Assembly: GCA_944349855.1 (NCBI GenBank)
Contig: CALVNS010000004.1
Location: 32,093-96,092, forward strand
DNA: 64,000 bases
Direction: 5' to 3'
DNA from: an uncultured Eubacteriales bacterium
Lineage (GTDB): Bacteria; Bacillota; Clostridia; Christensenellales; Aristaeellaceae
Shown here: piece by piece, positions 44,984 through 52,870 of the stretch
How the letters are laid out: each line of letters starts with the position of its first letter
Numbering within the stretch: the first letter of the stretch is position 1
The notes under the pieces: generated by a model
Database searches by the model: none
What the model saw: the letters and a program-made list of their open reading frames with translations, nothing else
What the model was told of the DNA's origin: nothing
Translations under genes and position numbers: made by a program

Positions 44984-45012
44984 TTGACAGGTTTTCCTGC
45001 CCGTGCTATAAA
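44984..45012 (+). promoter_or_regulatory. Promoter of marR with possible self-operator
   Basis: TTGACA, 17-bp spacer, TATAAA. An imperfect inverted repeat GACAGG-TTTT-CCTGCC (44986-45001) covers the -35 and spacer, a natural position for autorepression. Confidence 0.75.
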
Positions 45013-45039
45013 AAGAAGGAAAACGGGAGGGATGCCGCA

Positions 45040-45498
45040 ATGCCGGACGAATACCGCGCGCTGCTGATGCGGATGATGCGCGTCAATCGCATGTGCTTTC
45101 TGTTTTCATATGCACACCTGGAGGAACTGGGCCTGTACCCTGGTCAGCCACAGATGCTCATGACCCTCTCGGGGCACGACGGCATCAGCCAGCGAGAGCT
45201 GGCTCAGGCGATGTCCATCAAGCCGGCAACGCTGACGGTGATGCTGCGGCGCATGGCGGGCAAGGGCCTTGTGCGCCGTGCGGCGGACGCGCGCGATCAG
45301 CGCGTGACCCGTCTGTACCTGACGCAGGAGGGACGGGAGACGGCGCGCCTGCTCGAGGAGACGGTCGAACGCATGGGGCGGGAAATCTTCGGCATCCTTG
45401 CGCCTGCTGAGCGCGCGCAGCTTTCGGCCATGCTCGCACGCGTAGCCGATGCCGCGCAGGCCCGGCTGTCGGGCGAAGAGGGCCGGATGGAAGAGTAG
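45040..45498 (+). CDS. MarR-family transcriptional regulator
   Basis: 152 residues. Winged-helix domain with YPGQPQMLMTLSGHDGISQRELAQAMSIKPATLTVMLRRMAGKGLVRRAADARDQRVTRLYLTQEGRE, the DxRDxR wing being typical. N- and C-terminal helices would form the dimer interface. Ligand unknown. ATG 45040 with GGGAGGG upstream. Divergently placed against the phospholipase/HD hydrolase pair, which it might control in addition to itself. Confidence 0.9.
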   Translation: MPDEYRALLMRMMRVNRMCFLFSYAHLEELGLYPGQPQMLMTLSGHDGISQRELAQAMSIKPATLTVMLRRMAGKGLVRRAADARDQRVTRLYLTQEGRETARLLEETVERMGREIFGILAPAERAQLSAMLARVADAAQARLSGEEGRMEE

Positions 45499-45615
45499 GC
45501 TGCACCGACGGCGGCTCCGGTACGGCCGGATGCGGCCCGAAGCCCCCTTTGAATGGCATAAGTGCATGTTGAGCTGGCTTTTCCTGCAAAAATGCGTAAA
45601 AAATGCAAAAAACAC

Positions 45616-45644
45616 TTGATTCACGCGCCGGGGAACGGTATAAT
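45616..45644 (+). promoter_or_regulatory. Promoter of the liv operon
   Basis: TTGATT, 17-bp spacer, TATAAT. Predicted start about 45651, leaving a leader of roughly 105 nt. Confidence 0.85.
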
Positions 45645-45651
45645 AAACGAC

Positions 45652-45741
45652 ATGGACGACGGCATGAGCTGTTTGTCTCCATGGAGTGGTTGCGGCGGGC
45701 GCTCTGAGAGCGCCCCGTTTGCGATCAAGAAGGATTTGTAG
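45652..45741 (+). CDS. Possible leaderless upstream frame in the liv leader
   Basis: A 29-codon frame whose ATG coincides with the predicted transcript start and whose TAG lies inside the livJ ribosome site (TAGGAGGAG). The peptide contains only two Leu and one Ile, so it is not a classical amino-acid attenuator. It has no ribosome site and may be chance. Confidence 0.2.
   Translation: MDDGMSCLSPWSGCGGRSESAPFAIKKDL
45697..45720 (+). promoter_or_regulatory. Hairpin in the liv leader
   Basis: GGGCGCTC-TGA-GAGCGCCC followed by CGTTTG. The T-run is too short for an efficient terminator, but it could pause or protect the transcript. A second CATGGA/TCCATG pairing lies just upstream. Confidence 0.35.
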
Positions 45742-45754
45742 GAGGAGATCGGTC

Positions 45755-46921
45755 ATGAAAAAACTCACTGCAATCGCGCTGTGCCTGGCCATGTTGCTGA
45801 TGGGCGTTTCCGCCTTCGCCGAGGATGCGGGCACGATCAACATCGCGCTGATCGCCAATACGACGGGCGACTATGCGCAGTACGGCATTCCCGTGCGCAA
45901 TGGCGCGATGCTGTACATCGACCAGCTCAATGCGGCCGGCGGCATCAACGGCAAGCAGATTCAGGTCTTTGAGTACGACGACAAGGCGGACGGCATTGAG
46001 ACCGTCAATGCGTTCAACCTCGCGCTGGAGAACAACATCAGCGCAGTCATCGGCTCGGTGCTGACGGGTGCGACCATCGCGCTGGCGGATGCGACCTACG
46101 AGGTCAACGTGCCGCAGATCACCGCGTCCGCGACCGCCGCGGGCGTGACGGTCATCGATCCGGAGGATCCGGAGAGCGAAGTGCGCACGAACGTCTTCCG
46201 CTCCTGCTTCATCGACCCGTTCCAGGGCGAGAAGATGGCCGACTATGCGGTCAACAAGATGGGCGCCAAGACAGCGGCCGTGCTCTTTGAGACCGGCAGT
46301 GATTACTCCGAGGGCCTGAAGGACGCGTTTGTCGCCAAGGCTGAGGAGCTTGGCCTTGAGATCGTGGCCACCGAGGCCTTCGCTACGGGCGATCGTGACT
46401 ACCGCGCGCAGATGACCAACATCGCCGCGCAGAACCCCGACGTCGTCTTCTGCCCGATCTACTACGGCGAGGCCGGCCTGGCCATCACGCAGGCGCGCCA
46501 GGTGGGCATCACCGCCACGTTCCTGGGCGGCGACGGCTTCGGCGGCATCAAGGACTACGCCACCGCCGAGGATCTGGAGGGCAGCGTCTACTGCTCCGGC
46601 TACGCCCCGGGCACCGAGTCCGTCGCGCAGTTTGAGGCGGACTACGAGGCCACCTATGGCGAACCCGTGCCGAACATGTTCGCCCCGCTCGCATATGACG
46701 CCGCGATGCTGATGTGCCAGGCGCTCAAGGCCGCCGAGGATGCGGGTCTGAGCGCCGGCACGCCGGAGTACCATCAGGCTGTCATCGACGCGCTGAAGGC
46801 CAGCGACGGCGTGGAGGGCATCACCGGTACCTACACGTTCGATGAGTTCAACAACCCGATCAAGTCCGCGGCCATCATTCAGCTGCAGGGCGGCGCGGAG
46901 AACTTCCTCGAGATGTACTAA
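45755..46921 (+). CDS. livJ: Branched-chain amino acid ABC transporter, binding protein
   Basis: 388 residues. Signal peptide MKKLTAIALCLAMLLMGVSAFA, then the type I periplasmic fold INIALIANTTGDYAQYGIPVRNGAMLYIDQLNAAGGINGKQIQV, SVLTGATIALADATYEVNVPQITASATAAGVT and QARQVGITATFLGGDGFGG. It should bind Leu, Ile or Val, though relatives bind other amides or urea. GGAGGAG precedes ATG 45755. First of the five-gene livJHMGF operon, with a strong hairpin before livH. Confidence 0.93.
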   Translation: MKKLTAIALCLAMLLMGVSAFAEDAGTINIALIANTTGDYAQYGIPVRNGAMLYIDQLNAAGGINGKQIQVFEYDDKADGIETVNAFNLALENNISAVIGSVLTGATIALADATYEVNVPQITASATAAGVTVIDPEDPESEVRTNVFRSCFIDPFQGEKMADYAVNKMGAKTAAVLFETGSDYSEGLKDAFVAKAEELGLEIVATEAFATGDRDYRAQMTNIAAQNPDVVFCPIYYGEAGLAITQARQVGITATFLGGDGFGGIKDYATAEDLEGSVYCSGYAPGTESVAQFEADYEATYGEPVPNMFAPLAYDAAMLMCQALKAAEDAGLSAGTPEYHQAVIDALKASDGVEGITGTYTFDEFNNPIKSAAIIQLQGGAENFLEMY

Positions 46922-46938
46922 GCCCCAATCCTGACCGC

Positions 46939-46976
46939 ACAAGCGGGGGGAACGTTTCCCCCCGCGCTTGTCTTTA
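46939..46976 (+). terminator. Partial terminator/processing hairpin between livJ and livH
   Basis: ACAAGCGGGGGG pairs with CCCCCCGCGCTTGT across a 7-nt loop, followed by CTTTATAT. Likely reduces membrane-gene expression relative to livJ. Confidence 0.7.
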
Positions 46977-47019
46977 TATGTGCGGGAAGAGCCACGCAAG
47001 GAAAGGACGTGACGCACGG

Positions 47020-47895
47020 ATGTCCCTCGTTATCGCCCAGATCATCAACGGCCTGCAGTCCGGCTCCATCTACGCGCTGGTCGCGCTGGGGTACAGCATG
47101 GTGTACGGCATCATCCTGCTGCTCAACTTCGCCCACGGCGACATCATCATGGCCGGCGCGTACATGACGTTCTATGCGATCACCAGCTTTCACCTGCACC
47201 CGCTGCTGTCCGTGGTGCTGGCGGTCGCGGTCAGCACGCTGCTGGGCGTCGTCATCGAAAAGGTCGCGTACACGCCGCTGCGCAGCGCGCCGCGCCTGTC
47301 GCTGCTCATCACGGCCATCGGCGTCTCGTTCCTGCTGGAAAACGGCGCGCAACTGCTCTTCGGCGCCGATACGAAGAGCATGGACATCATGGTCAGCGGC
47401 AATCTGACGCTGGGCAGCGTGAACATCAGCCTGGCCGCGCTGATCACCATCGTGGTCTCCGTTGTGGCCATGATCGCGCTGACGTTCCTCGTGCAGCGCA
47501 CCAAGCTGGGCAAGGCCATGCGCGCCGTCTCCGAGGACATGGGCGCGGCGCAGCTGATGGGCATCAACCTCAACCGGACGATCTCCTTCACGTTTGCGGT
47601 CGGCTCCGCGCTGGCGGGCATCGGCTCGGTGCTCTACCTGTGCGCCTACCCACAGGCCAGCCCCACGATGGGCTCGATGCTCGGCCTCAAGGCGTTCGTC
47701 GCCGCGGTGCTGGGCGGCATCGGCTCCATCCCCGGCGCGATGATCGGCGGCTTCGCCATCGGTCTGGCCGAGGCGCTCGTCTCGGCGGCCGGCCTGTCGG
47801 TATGGAAGGACGGCGTGGTCTTCGCGATCCTGATCGTGGTGCTGCTGGTCAAGCCGACCGGCATCCTGGGCCATCCCATGACGGAAAAGGTGTAA
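47020..47895 (+). CDS. livH: Branched-chain amino acid ABC transporter permease
   Basis: 291 residues, about eight membrane segments. QIINGLQSGSIYALVALGYSMVYGIILLLNFAHGDIIMAGAYM is the LivH N-terminal hallmark; the cytoplasmic KLGKAMRAVSEDMGAAQLMGINLNRT loop is the ATPase contact. The start at 47020 has AAGGA about 13 nt upstream, weaker than its neighbours. Confidence 0.93.
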   Translation: MSLVIAQIINGLQSGSIYALVALGYSMVYGIILLLNFAHGDIIMAGAYMTFYAITSFHLHPLLSVVLAVAVSTLLGVVIEKVAYTPLRSAPRLSLLITAIGVSFLLENGAQLLFGADTKSMDIMVSGNLTLGSVNISLAALITIVVSVVAMIALTFLVQRTKLGKAMRAVSEDMGAAQLMGINLNRTISFTFAVGSALAGIGSVLYLCAYPQASPTMGSMLGLKAFVAAVLGGIGSIPGAMIGGFAIGLAEALVSAAGLSVWKDGVVFAILIVVLLVKPTGILGHPMTEKV

Positions 47896-47908
47896 GGAGG
47901 TGCGCGAC

Positions 47909-48946
47909 GTGAACAGCAAACGGATCCCCATGCCCGCGCGCTACCTGATCAACCTGCTGCTGACGGTGCTGCTGTGGGCCGCGCTCTTTTCGCAGATCGA
48001 AAACGGCAACATCTCCCGTTACTGGTCGGGCATCCTGGTGACGGTGGGCATCAACATCATCCTGGCCGTGTCGCTGAACATGGCCACGGGCTACCTGGGC
48101 CAGCTGCCGCTGGGCCACGCGGGCTTCATGGCGGTAGGCGCGTATACGGGCGGCATCTTCATGAAGGCCACGCCCCTGGCCGATCTGCTCAAGGCCGGCG
48201 ACACGATGGGCTGCCTGCCCTACATCCTCGTGGCGCTGCTGATCTCCGGCCTGATGGCCGGCCTGTTCGGACTCATCATCGGCATCCCCGCGCTGCGCCT
48301 CAAGGGCGACTACCTGGCCATCATCACGCTGGGCTTTGGCGAGATCATCCGCGTGGTGCTGACCAACATCGACTCGGTGCTGGGCTTCAAGTTCACCTAC
48401 GGCGCGTCCGGCCTCAAGCGCATCCCCAAGATCGCGGACTTCACGCTCGTGTTCGTGTGCGTCGCGCTGACGTGCCTGATCATCCACATGCTCATGAAGT
48501 CGCGCCACGGCCGCGCGATCCTGTCCATTCGCGAAAACGAGATCGCCGCCGAGGCCTGCGGCGTGCACACTACCTATTATAAGGTCATGGCCTTTGTCAT
48601 GAGCGCGTTCTTCGCGGGCGTGGCCGGCTGCCTGTACGCGGGCTATCTGGGCTCGCTGTACCCCTCGACGTTCAAGTTCATGAAGTCCATCGAGATCCTC
48701 GTGCTCGTCGTGCTGGGCGGCATGGGCTCCATGCTCGGCTCGATCCTCTCCGCCACGGTGCTGACCGTGCTGCCGGAGCTGCTGCGCGGCGTGGCCGAGT
48801 ACCGCATGGTCGCCTATTCGCTGCTGCTGGTGCTCATGATGATCTTCCGGCCCAAGGGACTGCTGGGCACGTATGACTTCTCGATGTCCCGCGTGCTGGA
48901 GCGCATCCTGAACGGCGCGAAGAAGGGCAAGGAGGTGGCCAAATGA
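47909..48946 (+). CDS. livM: Branched-chain amino acid ABC transporter permease
   Basis: 345 residues, about nine membrane segments. Conserved ALRLKGDYLAIITLGFGEIIRVVLTN, SRHGRAILSIRENEIAAEACGVHTTYYKV coupling loop and VVLGGMGSMLGSILSA. GTG 47909 is preferred over GTG 47900 because AAGGAGG ends at 47900. Stop overlaps the livG start (ATGA). Confidence 0.93.
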   Translation: MNSKRIPMPARYLINLLLTVLLWAALFSQIENGNISRYWSGILVTVGINIILAVSLNMATGYLGQLPLGHAGFMAVGAYTGGIFMKATPLADLLKAGDTMGCLPYILVALLISGLMAGLFGLIIGIPALRLKGDYLAIITLGFGEIIRVVLTNIDSVLGFKFTYGASGLKRIPKIADFTLVFVCVALTCLIIHMLMKSRHGRAILSIRENEIAAEACGVHTTYYKVMAFVMSAFFAGVAGCLYAGYLGSLYPSTFKFMKSIEILVLVVLGGMGSMLGSILSATVLTVLPELLRGVAEYRMVAYSLLLVLMMIFRPKGLLGTYDFSMSRVLERILNGAKKGKEVAK

Positions 48947-49794
48947 GCTATCGGCGCATTCCGGTGCCCAAGCTGGTGCCGGTTCCGAACCCCAACATCA
49001 TCCCCGAGCGGGATGTGGGCAAGGCGCCCATCCTGGAGTGCCGTCACCTGGGCATCGAGTTCGGCGGCCTGACGGCGGTGGACGACTTCAACATGGCCAT
49101 CGGCCGCACGGAGATCGCCGGCCTGATCGGCCCCAACGGCGCGGGCAAGACGACGGTGTTCAACCTGCTGACGAAGGTGTACCAGCCCACGCGCGGCACG
49201 ATTCTGCTCGACGGACGCGACACCGCCGGCATGAACACCGTGCAGGTCAACCGCGCGGGCATCGCGCGCACGTTCCAGAACATCCGTCTGTTCAAGAGCC
49301 TGACGGTGCTGGACAACGTGCTCATCGGCATGCACAACGACATCCAGTACAACCTGCCCACCGCCATCCTGCGCCTGCCGCGCTACTGGAAGGAGGAAAA
49401 GCGCGCCCGGGAGCGCGCGCTGGAGCTGCTGTCGATCTTTGACATGCAGGACCTGGCCGATCATGAGGCCGGCAGCCTGCCCTACGGCGCGCAGCGCCGC
49501 CTGGAGATCGTGCGCGCGCTGGGCACCAAGCCCAAGCTGCTGCTGCTCGACGAGCCAGCCGCGGGCATGAACCCCTCGGAGACGAGCGAGCTGATGGACA
49601 ACATCGTCAAGATCCGCGACACGTTCCAGATCGCCATCATGCTCATCGAGCACGACATGAACCTGGTCATGGGCATCTGCGAGGGCATCGGCGTGCTCAA
49701 CTTTGGCCAGATCATCGCCAAGGGCACGGCCGAGGACATCCAGAACAACCCGGAGGTCATCAAGGCCTACCTGGGCAGCGCGAAGGAGGGATGA
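48943..49794 (+). CDS. livG: Branched-chain amino acid ABC transporter ATP-binding protein
   Basis: 283 residues. Walker A GPNGAGKTT, the LivG-type signature LPYGAQRRLEI in place of LSGGQ, Walker B LLLLDEPAAGMNPSE and IEHDMNLVMG switch. The first 25 residues (proline-rich MSYRRIPVPKLVPVPNP) form an extension not seen in most LivG proteins. Coupled to livM by a 4-nt overlap. Confidence 0.93.
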   Translation: MSYRRIPVPKLVPVPNPNIIPERDVGKAPILECRHLGIEFGGLTAVDDFNMAIGRTEIAGLIGPNGAGKTTVFNLLTKVYQPTRGTILLDGRDTAGMNTVQVNRAGIARTFQNIRLFKSLTVLDNVLIGMHNDIQYNLPTAILRLPRYWKEEKRARERALELLSIFDMQDLADHEAGSLPYGAQRRLEIVRALGTKPKLLLLDEPAAGMNPSETSELMDNIVKIRDTFQIAIMLIEHDMNLVMGICEGIGVLNFGQIIAKGTAEDIQNNPEVIKAYLGSAKEG

Positions 49795-49798
49795 CGCC

Positions 49799-50503
49799 AT
49801 GATGCTCAAGGTCGACAACCTCAACGTCTACTACGGCGCCATTCACGCGATCAAGGACGTCTCCTTCGAGGTGCGAGAGGGCGAGATCGTCACGCTGATC
49901 GGCGCCAACGGCGCGGGCAAGTCCACCATCCTCAAGACGGTGTCGGGCCTGCTGCACAGCAAGGGCGGCTCCATCGAGTTCATGGGCGAGCAGATCGGCG
50001 GCATCCCGCCGCACAAGGTCGTCGCCAAGGGCCTGGCGCAGGTGCCGGAGGGACGGCGCGTCTTCACGCAGATGACCGTCGAGGAGAACCTGGAGATGGG
50101 CGGCTACATCCAGCCGGGCAACCAGATCGAGGCGGGCCTGCAGGACGTGTACAAGCGCTTTCCCCGCCTGCAGGAGCGCCGCCGCCAGACCGCCGGCACG
50201 CTCTCCGGCGGCGAGCAGCAGATGCTGGCCATGGGCCGGGCGATGATGTCCCGCCCCAAGCTGCTGATGCTCGACGAACCGTCGATGGGCCTGTCGCCCA
50301 TCCTCGTAGAGCAGGTGTTTGACATCATCAAGGAACTGCACAAGGCCGGCGTGACCATCCTGCTGGTCGAGCAGAACGCGCGCATGGCGCTGTCCGTCGC
50401 CGACCGCGGCTACGTGTTGGAGACGGGCCGCATCACCCTCAGCGGCCCTGGCAGGGAGCTGCTCAACGACGAGGGCGTCAAGAAGGCCTATCTTGGCGGC
50501 TGA
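49799..50503 (+). CDS. livF: Branched-chain amino acid ABC transporter ATP-binding protein
   Basis: 234 residues. Walker A GANGAGKST, signature LSGGEQQMLAMGRAMM, Walker B LLMLDEPSMGLSP and VEQNARMALSVADR. Pairs with LivG. GAAGGAGGG lies 8 nt before ATG 49799; a second ATG follows at once. Last gene of the operon, ended by a strong terminator. Confidence 0.93.
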   Translation: MMLKVDNLNVYYGAIHAIKDVSFEVREGEIVTLIGANGAGKSTILKTVSGLLHSKGGSIEFMGEQIGGIPPHKVVAKGLAQVPEGRRVFTQMTVEENLEMGGYIQPGNQIEAGLQDVYKRFPRLQERRRQTAGTLSGGEQQMLAMGRAMMSRPKLLMLDEPSMGLSPILVEQVFDIIKELHKAGVTILLVEQNARMALSVADRGYVLETGRITLSGPGRELLNDEGVKKAYLGG

Positions 50504-50511
50504 CATGCAAG

Positions 50512-50535
50512 GCCGGGCTCATGGCCCGGCTTTTT
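50512..50535 (+). terminator. Terminator of the liv operon
   Basis: GCCGGGC-TCATG-GCCCGGC followed by TTTTT. Confidence 0.92.
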
Positions 50536-50549
50536 GTTCCCCGTTGGGA

Positions 50550-50580
50550 TTGACTTGGAGCGCGCTCCATGTGCTATAAT
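50550..50580 (+). promoter_or_regulatory. MerR-type promoter (19-bp spacer with palindrome) of the aldo/keto reductase gene
   Basis: TTGACT (50550-50555), 19-bp spacer, TATAAT (50575-50580). The spacer holds a perfect 14-bp palindrome TGGAGCGCGCTCCA (50556-50569). Over-long spacers with a central palindrome are the hallmark of promoters activated by MerR-family regulators. No MerR gene is in the window. Confidence 0.7.
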
Positions 50581-50617
50581 GATGCCAATTTGATGCATAC
50601 AACAAGGGGGCATTACC

Positions 50618-51736
50618 ATGGGATACCTGGGCGAGAACATTCCCAAGCTGGGCTTTGGCCTGATGCGCCTGCCGATGAAGGGGGAAGAGGTCGACATCGA
50701 GCAGACGAAGCAGATGGTCGATCTGTTCCTGGAAAAGGGATTCACCTACTTTGACACGGCCTTCGGCTATCTGGGCGGCAAGTCCGAACTGGCGGCCGGC
50801 GAGGCGCTGGTCAAGCGCTATCCGCGCGAGCGCTTCCAGCTGGCGACGAAACTGCCTGCGTGGGCCGGCCCCAAGACCGCCGAAGAGGCGAAGGCGATGC
50901 TCTTCACCTCGCTGGAGCGCACGGGCGCGGGCTACTTTGACTTCTACCTGCTGCACAACCTGGGCGGTCCGCGCACGGAGTACTTCGACCGGTTCGGCAT
51001 CTGGGACTTCCTCGCCGAGCAGAAGCGCAAGGGACTCATCCGCCACCTGGGCTTCTCGTTCCACGACACTGCCGACGTGTTGGAGGGCATCCTCACCAAG
51101 CACCCGGATATGGAATTCGTGCAGCTGCAGATCAACTACGCGGACTGGGAGAGCGAGTCCGTTCAGTCCCGCAAGTGCTACGAGGTCGCGCGCCGTCACG
51201 GCAAGCCCGTGATCATCATGGAGCCGGTCAAGGGCGGCTCGCTGGCGAACCTGCCCGACGCCGTCGCGAAGGAGCTGCGTGCGCAGGACCCGAACGCGTC
51301 GCTGTCCTCCTGGGCGATTCGCTACGCTGCGTCGCTGGAGGGGCTGGTCACGGTGCTCAGCGGCATGTCCACCCTGCAGCAGATGCAGGACAATGTTTCG
51401 TTCATGGAGCACTTCAAGCCGCTGGACGAGGCGGAGCGCGCCGCCATCGCCCGCGCACAGCGTGCACTGGCCGAGAGCCCGCGCGTGCCCTGCACGGACT
51501 GCAAGTACTGCACGAAGGGCTGTCCGCAGCACATCGCCATCCCCGGCGTGTTCAAGGCGATGAACACGCGCCTCGTCTACGGCAACGTGGCGGGCGCGCA
51601 GGGCAGCTACGAGTGGGAGACGCGCGAGGGCGGCAAGGCTTCGGACTGCATCGCTTGCGGACAGTGCGAGAGCGTGTGCCCGCAGCACATCGAGATCATC
51701 TCCGAGCTCAAGCGCGCGGCGGAGTGGTTCAAGTAA
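50618..51736 (+). CDS. Aldo/keto reductase with C-terminal 2x[4Fe-4S] ferredoxin domain
   Basis: 372 residues. The barrel has PKLGFGLMRLP, FDTAFGYLGGKSE (supplying the Asp, Tyr and Lys of the active site), FYLLHNLGG and PVKGGSLANLP. The C-terminal part binds two clusters through C292/C295/C298/C302 and C344/C347/C350/C354 (CTDCKYCTKGCP, CIACGQCESVCP). This reductase-ferredoxin layout is common in strict anaerobes; substrates are largely unknown. Strong own promoter of MerR type suggests induction by electrophiles, thiol stress or metal. Confidence 0.92.
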   Translation: MGYLGENIPKLGFGLMRLPMKGEEVDIEQTKQMVDLFLEKGFTYFDTAFGYLGGKSELAAGEALVKRYPRERFQLATKLPAWAGPKTAEEAKAMLFTSLERTGAGYFDFYLLHNLGGPRTEYFDRFGIWDFLAEQKRKGLIRHLGFSFHDTADVLEGILTKHPDMEFVQLQINYADWESESVQSRKCYEVARRHGKPVIIMEPVKGGSLANLPDAVAKELRAQDPNASLSSWAIRYAASLEGLVTVLSGMSTLQQMQDNVSFMEHFKPLDEAERAAIARAQRALAESPRVPCTDCKYCTKGCPQHIAIPGVFKAMNTRLVYGNVAGAQGSYEWETREGGKASDCIACGQCESVCPQHIEIISELKRAAEWFK

Positions 51737-51757
51737 GAAATTCTCCATTCAAATGTA

Positions 51758-51783
51758 CGGCCGCCCGGACAACCGGGCGGCCG
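51758..51783. terminator. Bidirectional hairpin between the reductase and SDR-like genes
   Basis: CGGCCGCCCGG-ACAA-CCGGGCGGCCG; no marked U-tract on either strand. Confidence 0.55.
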
Positions 51784-51788
51784 CTGCA

Positions 51789-52736
51789 TCAGCGCTCCAT
51801 CTCGTCCATCGCCGCCAGAAAGGCCTCGGCCTGCGTTCGCTCCAGTCCCGAACGATAGGCGGCATACTGCGCAAGCGCCTCTTCGCCGCTCCATACCACG
51901 TGCCATCCCAGCCGCTCTCGAGCCGGCCGGTCGCAGAGCATCTGCGGATGCGTGCCAAGCGGCAGGGCATCCTCCGTGATATCTGATGCACTGCCAAGCG
52001 CCTGGCGCAGCGCGCGTGCCGCACCCCGGCGAGAGAGCACGCACTGCGCGGGCGCGGAGAAGTTCCACGCGCCGGCGTACGCATCGCCGTGACGCAGCAC
52101 CATCGCCGCTGCCATCAGTGCGCCCGCGTAGGCATCCAACGGGTGCATGAAGACCGCCGCGCATCCGCCGCCGACAACGTGCAGCGGTGCGCCGGCGCGC
52201 AGCGTGCGCGCCCACTCGTCCAGCGGGCCGCCCGACGCGCCGTAGAGCAGCGGCAGATGCCGCGCGCACACGGCGCTCACCGGATCGCCCAACAGTCCCC
52301 GGCTGGCCGCAAGGAGCACCTGCTGCACGAGGCTCTCGCACAGGCCGTCGACGCTGAGCCCGCCCGTCGCGTCCTCCTGATCGGGCGGAAAGGCCGGCGG
52401 CGCGGCGCTGTACACCCATACATCCGAACAGCGAACGATCAGGCGCACGCCTGCCTCGCGTGCCTCGCCCACGAGCGTCTGCGCACAGCGCACCCATTCG
52501 GCCATGTCCAGGCGCTTGTCGCGCGGCGGCCGTGATGCCCATACGATCGCCTGCGGGCGCTCGCGCGCGAGCGCAGCACACACATCGACGGGGTCCAGCA
52601 GCGCGGAGCCGGGCTCCTGCGCTGTGCGCGCGCCCAGTACGTCCAGCAGCGCACGCATCCACAGGGCGGGTTGGTCGTCCCCGCCGATTACCAGGGCCCG
52701 AAGGCCGCAAAACGTCTCCTCCAGCACAGATCGCAT
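51789..52736 (-). CDS. Degenerate NAD-dependent epimerase/dehydratase (SDR) family protein
   Basis: 315 residues. The fold resembles extended SDRs such as sugar-nucleotide dehydratases: VDVCAALARERPQAIVWASRP at strand 4, RLIVRCSDVWVY, GAWNFSAPAQ and ERLGWHVVWSGEEALAQYAAY. However the nucleotide-binding glycine motif is reduced to VIGGDDQ, and the YxxxK catalytic pair is not present where expected (DGLCESLVQQVLLA). It is probably not an active SDR and may be a binding or regulatory relative. GGGAGGGA precedes the ATG. No sugar-nucleotide genes adjoin it. Confidence 0.7.
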   Translation of the reverse strand: MRSVLEETFCGLRALVIGGDDQPALWMRALLDVLGARTAQEPGSALLDPVDVCAALARERPQAIVWASRPPRDKRLDMAEWVRCAQTLVGEAREAGVRLIVRCSDVWVYSAAPPAFPPDQEDATGGLSVDGLCESLVQQVLLAASRGLLGDPVSAVCARHLPLLYGASGGPLDEWARTLRAGAPLHVVGGGCAAVFMHPLDAYAGALMAAAMVLRHGDAYAGAWNFSAPAQCVLSRRGAARALRQALGSASDITEDALPLGTHPQMLCDRPARERLGWHVVWSGEEALAQYAAYRSGLERTQAEAFLAAMDEMER

Positions 52737-52810
52737 CCCGATCCCTCCCGCAGAGGCTATGCGCTCGCCGGTGGAAAGATGCAAATGCGCTGACCCGCGC
52801 GGAATGCAAG

Positions 52811-52839
52811 TTGGCAGGGGGGACGCAATGTGTTATAAT
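52811..52839 (+). promoter_or_regulatory. Promoter of the orphan binding-protein gene
   Basis: TTGGCA, 17-bp spacer, TATAAT, about 30 bp before the ATG. Confidence 0.85.
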
Positions 52840-52870
52840 ATCCACCAGAACGTACTGGGAGGCTGAATCC

